From positions 77,927,573 to 77,991,572 of the forward strand of contig CM060986.1 in the NCBI GenBank assembly GCA_030765065.1: a DNA stretch of 64,000 nucleotides, read 5' to 3'. Positions 35,845-48,152 of this stretch are shown here, in pieces (positions within the stretch are counted from its first letter, which is position 1; each line of letters starts with the position of its first letter). A program made the translations under genes and the position numbers. This DNA comes from Deroplatys truncata (lineage: Eukaryota; Arthropoda; Insecta; Mantodea; Mantidae). Under the pieces are notes generated by a model that was not told the DNA's origin, searched no databases, and saw nothing but the letters and a program-made list of their open reading frames with translations.

Positions 35845-36260
35845 CTGGTTATAATAGGTATAGGAAGTATTGCGTTTCACTAAAAATTAGCAATACTTCA
35901 CTATAAATATAAGTTTTAAGGACCGCTGAATAAAGGGAGGAAATAATAGAAAAAAAGGTCCGTATGAGAGCGAGAGAGAACAGCATAAACGAAAAGTGGG
36001 GAAAATTGCAAATTAACCTATCAGTCATTGTATAAGCATATCAGCCGAAGATTCATCCATCCCAAACTACCCTTTAGAAGCATAAATGTTAATTTCCATG
36101 TTCTTAAAAATATTCTTAACGATTTTAATTAAAGTGTAATATATCTGATATATTAATGTGACAAGTTAAATATGGGTATATCTTGTGAAGTCCTTTTCAT
36201 ATTGAGTGAATACTGTATAACTTGATATAAGTGTTAATTATAAGAGATAGACTATTTACA
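35845..36260 (+). mobile_element. Helentron-like element, old 5' half
   Basis: Begins near GTATAGGAAGTATTGCG and keeps diverged family blocks: TTTTAAGGACCGCTGAAT, CAGCATAAACGAAAAGTGG, CATCCCAAACTACCC and TAAGAGATAGAC. In place of the TG tract it has GAGAGCGAGAGAGA. The 3' half is missing. Confidence 0.6.
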
Positions 36261-36419
36261 CCATTAATGCAAATTTATCAGAAAAGAATGTCCTGTATTG
36301 AAAGTATCTTTTTTTACAATGTGATAATACAAAAATATTACTTTAGAAGGAGTAACACCATTTAGGGAAAAATACTTACCAAAGGGTGAAAACAAATTTG
36401 TGTTCTTTCTGTTTGCCCT

Positions 36420-36757
36420 CCCGGTTGTTAGGGCTTACACCTCCCAGGATTTACAAGAGGGTGCATGGGGTCAGACACCTATCGGGGAGCAAGACAGAGG
36501 GAACACCCAGGAGGGTGATCAGCCCGAAGCCTGGTATGAGAGTGAGGAAGATGATATGAAATGACGGTGAGATGAATGAAAGCAAAGGTAATGGTGGAGC
36601 AATTAGTGGAATGAATGGCGAGGGAAACCGGGAAACCCGGAGAAAACACGCCCAGACGTCGTTTTTTCCACCACAAATCCCACATGCGGTTCCTTGGGAT
36701 TGAACCCTAGCCGCCTTGGTGAGAGGCGAGCGGTCTAATCACTCTTCACGCATTGCC
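36420..36757 (-). mobile_element. tRNA-headed SINE (family A/B, copy 1)
   Basis: The minus-strand head near 36757 has an A-box remnant, then CCGCTCGCCTCTCACC and a B box GGTTCAATCCC. Body blocks GCATGTGGGATTTGTGGTGG, CGTCTGGGCG, TTTCTCCGGG, CGGGCTGATC and GTAAATCCTGGGAGGTGTAA are shared with the copy at 57479. About 338 bp, no coding capacity. Confidence 0.8.
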
Positions 36758-39574
36758 ACTTAAAAGAAATGTGTAAAAAAGTTAAATGTATTTCTTTTTC
36801 ACTCTAAAGCAATACTAGTTTAATTCAGTTAGTAAATTCTAAAGTGTTGCGGATATGCATTTCGAATTTTACAAAAAAAAATATGTGCGAACCAAATATT
36901 TCTTGCTCCAGAATTTTCAGTAAACAGCTATTTTTTCTGAACATATTTTCCGATAATGCGGTGTCAGTAAGTCATATCAGAATGTTTCTAGAAGTATTTA
37001 TGAGGAATATGTACACCATAGAATCTATTTGTTAGAAATAGCATCTATGACTTTCGCATGACCTCTATTTCATCTTCCACCTAGCTTTATGTCTTCTTAA
37101 CCATTCCTTCTGTTTCTTAAAGCTATCATAAGTTTTTTGAGTTAATTTTAAAATGGCGTGTCTGATTTCCAAATGTTGCGCTTTAACAAATGATATTAGA
37201 ATTAAACTTCCAAGGTACACTTACTCAAATTGTCTAGCTCAACATAACTAGAAAATGCGATCTCCCTAAAAATAGTTCATGCCCATACGGTCTCTATGCT
37301 ATAGAATTCCACTATCAGCATTTTTTCATACATACATACATACATACATACATTGAAGCCTAAATATATTCCAGAATTTCACTTGACTTAAACTATTGTA
37401 TATTTCACTCTCAAACACAAGTTCCGTTATCATTTTGTTAGAAATGGAATTGAAGTTACCACTAAAATGACTATGTGACTCTCCAAAGCCTCTGCTGAGA
37501 TATTCTAGAAAACTTCGCTTATTTTGTCACAATAAATTGCAAACTCTGAAGATATAGCCTCAAGTTCCGCATTTCGAGAACAGCGAGAGTAGAAGAAGAA
37601 TCTAATCGCGATAAAGAAGAAAATTTCCAGTTTGCTAGCAAAGTCACTTTCATCCCGGATGTGCGATAGCGTCCTGGTATCTCACGGAGGGAGAGAACGA
37701 AATTGCGTTTGTAATCTCCCAGTAAATAGGAGAGAGCGTGGTGAACCGCAAATAACAAGGAATGACCTCCCACGAGCTTCTCTTCGTTTTACAAAATCTT
37801 TCATCAAGTTTGTGAAGAGAAACAAATAAAGAATTAAATATTTATAGGAGAGTGAACCATCTATAAAACAGCAATTAAATGGTGGCCTTATAAATGCATG
37901 TAAAAGCCTTCAAAGTTCTATATTGTGGAATACGTAAAAGGAATAAATGCCATTCATTTAATAAAATGTTATATCAGGTCAGAAGAGAGGGAAAACGAAC
38001 GCGTTAAATTTTCTATCCTTATACTCTCCTTTCATATTACGAGTATCGGGACCACAAATATGCCTATGACTTTGTATCTTTGGCAATTAAGATACTGTAA
38101 ACCGCCCATTTCGACTTTTGGGCTCTAACGTCACAAAATGGTATAGCCATCTCTGTTAGATGACAGAGTGGGGAAGCTAGAAAGCGCACTTTCACACCTT
38201 GAGTACTAGTGCCCTTCCGTTATGTTATATGAATAGACGCTTAGAATGCAATAAATTTATAATATTAACTGTAACTTGTGGCTAAGTGCAAGTTGTAAGT
38301 TTCGGAATAACTTTGTTACATACGATCACCTTAAGATTGGAATTAGAACTTCGAAAATGTGAAAATAGTGGCATTAATTCTTATTACAGCATCTGCCATA
38401 GTTTAAAATAATTACTATAATAGGTGGACTATTATAGGTCATGAATCTAAAAACGAAAAATGTAACTGGACTGCTTGTACACTAACATGAAATGATGTTA
38501 GCTCTAATTTTACGAGTTACAGGAATGCATTCTCAGTATTAGGCCCGATATTAGTAAAGTGGAGAAACTTTTTTCTTCATCACCACCAGCTTCTTTGCTT
38601 CAGTCAACGGATTACGAGTTTCACATGTCGTATTTTTAATACCAGCTTCAATACTTAATTAGATACTGCATGGATCGTTCTTCTCTGTAGGTGTGCTAGA
38701 GGTGTGGAACTGTAGAAGACATTATAATTATTACAACACTTTAGAAACAGTTCAGTTTTAGAGGAATTAGGTATAATCAAGCTACTTTTGAAAAAGCCTT
38801 GTGTTACACTTCAAAATTTACAAAATAATACATAATTCACTTCGTTGTACTTCAAGCATTCCTTTCTGGAATAGAAATATAATACAAATCATTTTAAATT
38901 ATCTAGTCCCACATTAGGCAGTCTTTTAATGCCCCTTATTACGAGTAGTATCTGGGTAGGTTACTTTAAAATTTAAAGCTCCTTTTCTTGGATATAATTG
39001 TTTTAGAGTGTGCAACACAGAAAACGTTTCAGTTTCAACAAATAAGTTACAAACATAACGTTTGTTCATGTTCTTAAAATCGTAAGGATTATTATTAACT
39101 CTACTAAAAGAGTAACTCAGTTCATTTTCAAAATAGCTTTGAAAACGTAATTACCAAAAGAGTAGAAAAACAATTTAATAATTTATTAAACAGCGTTTAT
39201 ATTTTTCGATATCTTTCAATATTTTAAAACTTAGGATATTAAAAGTCTTTAGTAGTGATAGTAGTAGTGCAATAAAATCTGAATAAGTATATATAAAATT
39301 ATACGGGCTTAAACATTTGAAACAAGTGAATAACGGCAAAAGGAGATAGTTGCCAAATCTTGAGAGAAAGAAATGAAATGATACAGAGATTCCAACCTGT
39401 CTGCAAAAAAGCACTCTTCTGGCTATAATAGTTAATACTTATCCCCTCATTAAATACTTCTCTCTTAGGTTCATTCGCTGTTGTGAAGCACAATCGAGTG
39501 CACGGAAACCTGTAAATGTCTTTGGTTTCATATAGTGGTTTTCTTTATTTAATGGCAGAATTTCTTTCTAGTCG
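36758..39574. other. unassigned stretch
   Basis: AT-rich apart from a GC-richer patch at 37560-37800. That patch is open on both strands for 65-84 codons but shows no recognisable protein. Holds a CATA microsatellite. Confidence 0.45.
37327..37353. repeat. (CATA)n microsatellite
   Basis: Six to seven uninterrupted CATA units. Confidence 0.9.
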
Positions 39575-40030
39575 GTGTTCCACAGCTGCCTGGGTGAGCC
39601 AATCTCTTATTGGTTTGAATTCAAGTCCGACAAACATCCATTAGCCTACGAACAAAGGTCATACCTAGATGAGTAGTGAATGGGGAGGAGTACGAAACAT
39701 TTCACCTGAAAGGCTGAAAGACAGGCTTCTTAACAACGGTCCACACCAGGCTCTGGTTGAGTCCGTCTTGTATTGGTTTGATGTCACAGGTCTGGCAGGA
39801 CAGTTTCAGACTCAGGAGTGAAGGAAAAGGGATGAATAAGACAAACATTGAGTGGAGTGCAAGAACAAGATAAGGAGTGGGGACTAGGCGGAGTATGTAT
39901 AGTATAGTATTTCCTTACCAACATAAACTACTGCGCTATATATGGGCACAATTCCATCCCCCTGACTATACTTATCAGAGTAGCCCTGATAAGCTTGGCT
40001 GCCCTGTCATCCGAATACGTATGAAAAACC
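39575..40030 (+). repeat. family E repeat, copy 1 (dimer-like)
   Basis: Shared at length with the minus-strand copy at 46980-47405. Matching blocks in order are CTTATTGGTTTGAATTCAAG / CTTTATTGGTTTTTATATTC, CATTAGCCTACGAACAAAGG, CACCTGAAAGGCTG, TCCACACCAGGCTCTGG, GTCCGTCTTGTATTGG, TTTCAGACTCAGGAG and GGGCACAATTCCATCC. Within each copy a phrase of the type CNNTCTTGTATTGGTTTGATNTCA appears twice, about 170 bases apart. No tRNA-like boxes, RT or transposase were seen. Confidence 0.6.
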
Positions 40031-40167
40031 TCACGAAAAGTAGTCAGAACAATATTTTTATTTAGGCATTATGCACTTTAGAACTTCATAATTGCAATTT
40101 CACTATATTATTTTAGCGACTATTACATGTAAACATTAAAATGATTGAGTTTCTAACAATATAAAGG

Positions 40168-40370
40168 GCTGATCCCGTAGTTCAGTCAGTAAAGCGCCTG
40201 CCTGCTGTGCGAGGGGTCCCGGGTTCTATTCCCGGCTAGCTGGAGTGTTTCTTTTGCCAAGATTATTTCCTATCTTCCCCAGAGTCTGGAAATATGGATG
40301 AGAGTGAATGCGTGAGTGATCTAATGAACAAAACCCAAAGTAATCTCGAAATCTAACAATAGGTGCATAC
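40168..40370 (+). mobile_element. tRNA-headed SINE (family C, copy 1)
   Basis: An A-box-like CCGTAGTTCAGTCAGTAAAG and a B box GGGTTCTATTCCC sit in a perfect 5-bp T-stem (CCGGG...CCCGG). The acceptor stem does not pair, so this is not a working tRNA. The tail contains CCCCAGAGTCTGG, shared with the copy at 41590. Confidence 0.6.
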
Positions 40371-40799
40371 AAGTTAACGCTAATGCCGATATGGCCATTT
40401 CAGTTAATGACGAGTTATAAATGGAACACTAAAAGAGACAATACAAAGTAAAGCCTTATGCTACGTTTACACAACTTTATAGTCAAGGGGAATTCTGAAG
40501 TACCTATCCGAGCATATCTTATTGTTTCTCTAAAGCCTATTAACTAAAATATGAAGCTTCTCTCTAGACCGTTTGCACTAGGGTAAATGTTTACAGTTTA
40601 CACAAGCTGCCACCATGGTGCATTTAGAGAAAAAGGATCTTATTACTGCATTTATAGCCCAATCAGGACAAATGTATTGCAGCGGAGATTTCAGTTTTAC
40701 TAGACATAGTGCGAAATATGCAGTATTGACTCGTAATGAGCCCTAGTCATGTTTGGTTACAATGTCTCATGTGTTATGCCCTATTTAACTACCATTTTT
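40371..40799. other. unassigned stretch
   Basis: No gene or repeat recognised. Confidence 0.5.
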
Positions 40800-41463
40800 A
40801 CTATTTCTGCCACGTACATAGTAGGTAGAGAAGATACTGCATTCCATCCAAAAATTCGATATAGGGATTTTACCGGAAATACAGGTTTTAAGGCCCCTGA
40901 TTAAAAAACACAAATTTAGGAAAAGGTCCTGTGTGGCTGTAAACAGCATAACTTAAAAGTCGGATAAATACCAAACTTTAGATTCAATACTTTCCAAAGA
41001 TGCAACACAAAGAGGCAACACGAACTGGCCTTAAATAGAACATTTTTTTAATTTGTTTACGTTCTAAAAATTGCTGTAATGATTTAGATTAAAATACCAC
41101 ATATTGATGCTCCTTACATGACATAAAATGTATATCTTAAATGTTATGGGAATAATCTTTGTAGTCCTTTTGTGTCATCTTTTATAACTAGTTAACGTAA
41201 AGCGATGGACGAAAACGTACTACACAAAAACGTAGATCCCTTTCAAACACACAATTTATTTCAAATAACTTTTTATGGTATAACTCATTTCTGAGATATC
41301 CATTATTAATGAAAAAATTTGAATCCTTCATCACTTGGTCATTATTTTAAGTTCTTTCAACATTCAGTTGTTTCTCGCGATTGCATTGAAACAGTGTGGC
41401 ATTTTCAGGCCAGCGTATAGCGTTCGATTCTTTAACATTTGAGTATCGCTGTTTTCTTTGTAC
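40800..41463 (+). mobile_element. Helentron-like element, subfamily B, 3'-truncated
   Basis: Starts ACTATTTCTGCCACGTACAT after TTTTT. Blocks match the family (CCAAAAATTCGATA, ACCGGAAATACAGGTTTT, AACAGCATAACTTAAAAG, CCAAAGATGCAACAC). The later part carries the B-type GCATTTTCAGGCCAGCGTAT and GAGTATCGCTGTTTTCTTTG, after which similarity stops. The 3' hairpin is missing. Confidence 0.75.
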
Positions 41464-41589
41464 CAGGTGGCCCACACAAGCCGTCCTTAGTTGAAATTAG
41501 TTTATACCAAATAGCGCGGATGCCAAAAGCTTTGCCTGACAGAACTGCAAAGGGGACTCTACCCGACAGAGAGGAGATCGTTAAATAAA

Positions 41590-41800
41590 ATACCAATGCT
41601 TGGAAACGAACAGTTTAACTGCTATTACTGGTCCCAAAGCTCATTCTGTATAGAAATTGTCTGCTATATGAGGTGTTTGGGGTTCGATATCCGGCTGGGC
41701 TCCAGAAAGTTGTGTTTAAGCAAAAACATTTCATGGTATGCCCAGAGTCTGGTCTTTGAATGTGATGGTACCTATGTTTGTGTGTCTGTGTGTGGGGGGG
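41590..41800 (+). mobile_element. SINE family C, copy 2 (diverged)
   Basis: B box GGGTTCGATATCC, then CGGCTGGGCTCCAG and GCCCAGAGTCTGG, which parallel CGGCTAGCTGGAG and CCCCAGAGTCTGG in the copy at 40168. The A box is poorly preserved. It ends in a TGTGTTTGTGTGTCTGTGTG run followed by seven Gs. A plus-strand frame of about 80 codons across it is not credible as a gene. Confidence 0.5.
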
Positions 41801-42489
41801 AGTGTTATCGGTTATTTCATAAGCAATTTGCTCATTAATAAGAATTCAGGATTGCCGCTGGACGCAAACCTAAGCAAGCGTGTGAAGTCATTTAAATTCT
41901 ATGATAGTTAATCTATAATCAGTACAACTGTATGGCACCAACTGGTGCCGCAAGGTTAATAAGATTTTATTTATGTACTCTTTGCGTTAGAATTAAACTA
42001 TTTTCTATTATTGCATTGCTCATAAGAAGCATACACAAAAGCAGCCCGTTTTGGTAGATGAATTGATGTAAGGGCCTCTAAGGCCCACGTTCTACGCGGA
42101 ATTATTCATATTATTTCTGTACGTAAAAAAAATAGAAAACACGTGCGCATAAGACATGCCGCATCTGCAAATGTTCAGAACACACCCTTCGAGCCTCGGC
42201 TGCATTTTGGTGCATCTCCGCAGAGATTGTAACCATATCTGTGTGTTATTTATTGGTGAACGATACCTTTTTGTCTGAATGGCCTGGCTCGAACTGCCTT
42301 CAGGAGACCACGCGGCACTTATCAGTATAAAACCACCAAGGAAACACCTGCTGACAACCGCACTACCGCAATGGTCTTTCGCTTTGTGCATGCACTGCCC
42401 CTTTGAACATCAGTGATGCGGCAACTTCTTTTGCACCTATATATCTGGGAAACTTAAAAGTGCAAAGTAGGCTTGTTTTGCCCACCTGA
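41801..42489. other. unassigned stretch with a GC-richer block
   Basis: 42080-42420 is GC-richer, open for 99 codons on the minus strand (42391-42092). No motif is recognisable. It may be a fragment of an unknown repeat. Confidence 0.35.
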
Positions 42490-43440
42490 TATCTATAACA
42501 AAATGTATAATATAGATATTTCTACAATGGCTTATTTGGATTAAAATGTAGTAGATAGAAAAATAAGCTTTAGTAAGAATAGTTTGTATACCCACTAATA
42601 CAGATAGAGGATGGAGAATTTTTACCTATCACCTACCTGTACAAGAGAATAGAGGAAACCTAATCGATAACCAAATGTTTAACACCGAGTGAATTCTAGC
42701 TTCTAAATTTCATACTCTTTCCATGATATCGCAAGAAACAACCGAATGAGACAGCACTTTGAAAATGACAAAGTATGTGTGTTCTTTGTTTTAGTTTAAG
42801 TCCTTAAACTGGATGAAATGTTGTGCAAATGAGCTGGGAGTCCATATAGCTTGGAGTCAGCCTACGTTTTCATTTTGAGATAAAGGAAAATCCCGGAAAA
42901 GAACCTTATTGGGGTAACTCATCCTACACAAGATTCGAACTGGGAATCTGTTGAATGTGAAGTCAGACACGCAACTCCCACACCATGAAGGTGTGCTAGA
43001 AAATATTAAAAAGAATAAAAAAATAATAATGTATATCTTGAAAATGGCTGATGCCAAAATAAAAGTCATTTGAAATAAACTGTGTGTTTTAAAGAGGTCT
43101 CGTGTTTAGTACTGTACCTTCTGTCTATCTCTTTATGTTTAACAGTTATATAAAATTATCCAAAGTTACTTCCGAACTAACTTCACAAGTTATTCCCAGC
43201 AAACATAAATGAGTTTTATTTGTTTTCATAATGCTTAAATGTATATGGTATTGTATTCTAGTCTTTAGAGCTATTTTTGAGATAAAAAAATCTAAAAACG
43301 TTCCAAGTGAAGGGAGTTTACGTTTTTGAGTTTGATGTTCTCAGAAAGAGAAACGCACACGGGATCTTTTTCTAAAATTTGGTATTTACTCAGGGACCTC
43401 AAAGCATGTATCTTTTGATTAAAATATTATGCACTTCAAA
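42490..43440 (-). mobile_element. rearranged Helentron-like copy (B) with inverted end and nested SINE
   Basis: From about 42671 to 43440 the sequence matches subfamily B on the minus strand (CATACTCTTTCCATGATATC, TGGCTGATGCC, AACTTCACAAGTTATTCCCAG, GACCTCAAAGCATGTAT). The adjacent 42490-42660 matches the 3' terminal segment of the same subfamily but on the plus strand (ATAACAAAATGTATAAT, AGCTTTAGTAAGAATAG). One copy whose end segment was inverted explains both pieces. A SINE interrupts it at about 42785-43000. Confidence 0.6.
42785..43000 (-). mobile_element. tRNA-headed SINE nested in Helentron-like copy
   Basis: The minus-strand head near 43000 has GGTGTGGGAGTTGCGTGTCTG (A-box region) and a B box CAGTTCGAATCTT. 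The tail carries TTTTCCGGGATTTTCC. It splits the family B sequence between the block before GACAGCACTTTG and the block TATCTTGAAAATGGCTGATG, so it inserted later. Confidence 0.55.
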
Positions 43441-43780
43441 TACTTGTAATCTAATAAACTGTATAACTGCGAGATTATAGAATATATACAAAAAGTTACT
43501 ACAGGAAAAGTAGAGCTCATTAAAATGCAGAATTCGTGTCAAACAATTTTCTGAATTTTCCATGTTGCATGTTTACACATTCTCATCTGACGAATATGCC
43601 TGAAAGCTTGCGATACTGTTTTCTTCTTTCCACCCCAGGAACTCATTACTTCAGCTATTCATACAGCTACCTACTTGTTTCATGTAATTAAGTACGCATT
43701 GCTTTATTTGAAGTCATTCCTAGGCAAACGTATATAGTGAATAAGATGTATAGAACAGTCACCTTTGACCAATGCTACCA

Positions 43781-43919
43781 CAGGGAGGTTGCGAAGACGG
43801 GACTGCGATGCAGGCGTTGCTCCCTCTAAGGTTTGCTATTCTTGTTTTGCATATCCTGCTGGTGTAACACGTGTTGCATATTTGGTGACTCGCCGAGGAA
43901 GTCATTTTAGCCATCCCTG
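43781..43919 (+). mobile_element. hAT-type MITE, diverged copy
   Basis: 139 bp. It starts CAGGGAGGTTGCGAAGACGG and ends TTTTAGCCATCCCTG, roughly inverse to each other. It shares GTGTTGCATATTTGG and ACTCGCCGAGGAAGTC with the copy at 50588. Flanking octamers no longer match. Confidence 0.7.
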
Positions 43920-45764
43920 CTATAGTACGTGAATCAGATTTATTTTTTATTTAATACCAACGTTTAGTAAGGGTTAAAAAATACAGAGGTTTTTATTTTG
44001 GATATGTTTTAAAACTTTTAGTAATTACGTCATAGTTAATAAAATAAGACATGTATTATATAAAATAAATGTAAAGAATTAGGACAAATGTTTATTGTGT
44101 CGTTCACTATAAAGAGTATTTCTTGTTTAAACAAAATATATTATTTTATTTTCTGATAATGGCTTTTGTTGAATAAAGCATGCACACATACTAGGCTTGT
44201 GTTCGTGGACATCAATTGGTTTATTTTTCGATGGTACATTATTTTTCGAAGCAATTGTTTTTTTCAGATTTTCGATCAGGTCCTGCTTTTTTAATCAAGA
44301 ATCGCAAAAGTATTAGACTCGGCTGAATAATTTAGAATTTCCATAATTAGTTTTGGGAGAGAAACAGAAAGAGAGAGGGAGGGAGGAGAGAAATAATTCT
44401 CCCGTTGAAAAGTTTACATGACGAAAGTCCTACGCTCTATAAAGTATATAGAGTTTGGAATTTCCTTTAAGAATCGTTTATACAAAAACACTTGGCTATA
44501 ATTTCTAACTATTGTTGCATACTGGGGTGAGGGCCAAAAAGTTCCCAGCCAATTATTAAATTTTGATCACACCAACATGCACAAGGGGGAAGCGTAGCGT
44601 AGAACTACGAGAGAACCAGGACCTTGGTGTTTATATTTTGATGAATTCGTGAGGTTTTTTAACAAAATAAACAAATTTCACATCACACGCTTTACCTGTG
44701 ATTTATTGGTGAAGCTCTTGGAGGCCCTACATTACAATAAAGGATTGAGGGGAGATGCCACGCTGTCGAGGACTGGCCACCCATGACCTATTCCTTGTAC
44801 ACTTCCACTCAAAATGTCGCAAACATGCAAAAAAGTAACACTATCTACCTATCCCCCTCTCCCCAACCCTGGCTAGGCACGCTAGCCAGAGCTGGCGGTG
44901 TCATAGCAGACGGAACTTACAACAAAGCCTATTCTCTCTGGCGTGGTCGGCGCCATAGGAGAAGGCTCGTTCAGCCGAAAGAAACAATAGATCACGCCAA
45001 TAATACCGTCGACAAGAATGTGTCTAGTATGACAATACCTACTAATACGCAATGCTATAATATTGTATAATATTGTATAAATGTAATCTTAGCAGATAAT
45101 GGTTTGTTAGATGACACCTTTAAGCTCAAAACAGGTTGCCCAGGCAGTCTGCCTCTCCGTGTGCAGATGATACAACTTTGTGCGATGATAGAATCTTTTA
45201 TTGAGGGCTTCTAGTTTCTTATTTTGTTTCGTGAATGAAAAAAATGTAACAGAACAATATTACAAAAAATTCCTCCAGCAGCAGCTAAGGAAATTTTGAC
45301 TCCTAATAGCTTGCATATGCAGCTCTTCAGTGAATTGTGTTGGTTTAGATCTGACTATACTTATTTGCAGCAGAAGAGTGACTTTGTTTTGAATTTCTAT
45401 TGTCTCCTGTTTATAGAACTATTGTGTCAATAGGTGTTTCAAAACTACTTGTGTTATGCTAGAGTGGCAGAGCATACGCATTAAACAAGAGCTTGAACAC
45501 ACGGATGTAAGTGGAAGTTTCATTTCCAAATATAAAATATAACTATTGAGAATTAAATAGATTACGGATATATTTATGTTTCAAATCAAAAGTTTATCAT
45601 ACCTAGCCTTAAGTTGTGTTGATATTTGTAAACTTGTTAGATTGTGTATGTACTCAAATTTGAAGAGGCCTATTGTTAGCTAATAAAATTTTGAGAAAGT
45701 TTTGATTAGTGCTTTTATTTTCTACCCAAAGGGGGCTCATATTCAATAAAACATTAATGTATAG
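43920..45764. other. unassigned stretch
   Basis: AT-rich with a GA-rich tract near 44365-44390 and a GC-richer block at 44760-44980 that is open for 95 codons but not recognisable. A short direct repeat of ATAATATTGT lies at about 45057-45080. Confidence 0.4.
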
Positions 45765-45887
45765 TGTTCATGCATGGGCCATGACATAACCCGACAGACG
45801 TCAGATGTATACGAATTGGAGCAACGTAATGATAAGAAGGAAGGGCTAGTACAGAGGCCTTCCATACTTCCTGGATCAGATACAACT
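45765..45887 (+). CDS. candidate exon (unassigned protein)
   Basis: An open frame starting after an AG at 45763-45764 reads CSCMGHDITRQTSDVYELEQ, then about 20 further residues, up to a near-consensus donor GTAAGT at 45888-45893. The frame also stays open without splicing to 46001, for a 75-residue protein if ATG 45774 is used. Composition is more balanced than the flanks and the peptide is hydrophilic. The acceptor lacks a good pyrimidine tract. The peptide is not recognised. Confidence 0.2.
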
Positions 45888-46001
45888 GTAAGTGACGTCA
45901 CGAGCATGGGCAATATTCCGCAGCTTAACCGTGTAACAGACAGTAACAAAGCTGCTAATAAGTGCATAATATTTACTCTTTGGTCTCATAAGAGAGCATA
46001 A

Positions 46002-46979
46002 CACACACTAGCTGTTTAAAAGTTCAGTCAACTAATGGTGTTTTCAATGATAGTGGTTTTTTTTATTCCTTCCCCGTACATGCTGTCAGGTATAAAGTTG
46101 AATTTCCTGCATTCACTGCTGTAAATTTAATCTACCTGAATGATTTGTATATTTTACTGCACGTATGCGCATGCACTATATTAAATCCTCTAACTTCTGA
46201 TTCATTTAATATAGCAGGCGTTGAATATAATCATATTTGATAGACTTTTACCATTTAAATCTTACTTGGGGTTTCCTTCTTTATTTGTTGATATTTACTC
46301 GGGTTAATACAGCAGCTATGTATCAGCTATATTTAACTTATTACTTTTTTAAGGTCAACAACCAGACCTGAATAATCGATCGCCATTTCACCACCAAGGC
46401 TAATTTTGATGGCCTTGCTACTGAGAAAATGTTCAACGTCTATTAGTAATTAACTTTACTATTTCTATTATTTGCTATTGTGGAAAATATGCAATATGCA
46501 TGCGTTAAAACTTCACTGGAGAATCTAAGAAGCACAATCTCTACTTCATGTCGTATTTTTAAACTCTTGCTCATTCCCCAATGATCCAGTGTACTATTGG
46601 TGCATTTATATTTAAAAGCACTGAAGTACGCTAAACTCGTCTCATTTTGCTCCTTAATTATTTAAGTCTCGCGTAATAATCATTGTATAACCTAAATTAT
46701 TCGATGAACTTTTAACTGCATGCATATGTGTGTATCTGTCTACCTTAGATAATAATTCAGTTTTTATGAAAGATCAAAATAATTTGTTAGTCAAATGCAT
46801 CTATTCAGTACTTTAAATACCTAAAAGCAATTAACTGTAACGCTGGTCGTTAAACATATGGTTGTTACATTAAGTTGATTACATGTTCTAAAGAGGGACG
46901 GTTATTTATTGGTTCGCACCATTTGAATGCGGTGCTTATGAGCTATAATAATTGTTAACTTTCCCAACTTCATTTACTT
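46002..46979. other. unassigned AT-rich stretch
   Basis: No gene or repeat recognised. Confidence 0.5.
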
Positions 46980-47405
46980 TAAAAACCAAGTAACCGAATA
47001 CCTGAATCTAAACACTCGAGTGCATGGAATCGTGCCGATATAATGGGCAGCGGTATCTCTTTCCACTCCCAGTCCCCACCACTTGCCTGGTTCTGACATT
47101 CCACTTAAAGTTTGCTTTACTCCCATTTCTTTCGCTCCTGAGCCTGAAACAAACAATGTTTAGATTAATGTTTGTGCCAGATCTATGACATTAAGCCAAT
47201 ACGAGACGGATTTATCCAGGGTCTGATGTGGACTGTCGTTGCGTTCCAGCCACTCAGGTAAAATGTATCCGTACCCCTCCCCCTTCTTCAATCACCTAAC
47301 CCTATCCTTCGTTCATAGGCTAATGCATCTGTGTCGTGCTTGAATATAAAAACCAATAAAGGATTGCCTTACTCATGGCTAGTGTGATACACAGGTTTTG
47401 AGGAG
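46980..47405 (-). repeat. family E repeat, copy 2
   Basis: Reverse-oriented relative of 39575-40030. Minus-strand blocks in order are CCTTTATTGGTTTTTATATT, CATTAGCCTATGAACGAAGG, ACCTGAGTGGCTGG, GTCCACATCAGACCCTGG, TCCGTCTCGTATTGGC, TTTCAGGCTCAGGAGCG and CGGCACGATTCCATGCAC. The minus-strand frame at 46974-47156 is incidental. Confidence 0.6.
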
Positions 47406-48152
47406 TTTCTGCCAACATTAAATAAAGAAAAACACTAAAGGAAACTAGAAAGAGTTGTCCATTTAGAAAGGGGTATCAAAAATGCAAATGAATACGCTTT
47501 AAATGGACACTTATGTTTATCAAAAATTCTTCTATGGGTAAAGCACGCTTTCTTATCACTGCTATCAACCGTCCATGCCAGTGACGTCAGCAGCACACGT
47601 AGCCCCTGTATCTGGCCAGGTCAATTGAGATGGCCCTTACTAGCACCACGTGAGCACACACAGTTTCGGAACAAACAGCAATGTGCTTCTCCCTTAGTGG
47701 TTTGATGCATTCACAAGGTGCCCTGCAGCTACAGAAAGTATTCCGAGTGTTCTCTGAAGCACAAATTTGGAGGGGATGTTGGCAAGTATGTTTTTATAAG
47801 ATACAACACCACTTTTGCAAAGTGCGCTTAAAATGTAAGGAAAGGCACACAAGATAATACCTCTTGTCAACAGAGACTAAAATCAAAATCAGTTCCAAAA
47901 ATTACATGCATGTATATATGAAGTTCAAATGTTTAGTGGTGCTATCGCAGCAAATGTAATATTTTTACTAAAACCCCCTTTAATTCTTTCTTAAAACACC
48001 AGTTTATCACAATCATTTAAAATGTCTGTTAAACTAAAACTTTACATCCCACTCCTCGAAATTCTACATAACGATAGCCATAATTTTACCATTCAATAAA
48101 ATTTTTATCTTCAAATAATTGTGTTAATTTGATAAAACAAAAGATAGAAGTA
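47406..48152. other. unassigned stretch
   Basis: A GC-richer patch at 47560-47720 (GTGACGTCAGC, CACGTGAGC) is unassigned. The rest is AT-rich. Confidence 0.45.

Noticed and set aside
40168-40243. Possible functional tRNA gene
   Set aside because: The T arm is good but the acceptor and anticodon stems do not pair, and a related sequence occurs at 41590; it is a SINE head.
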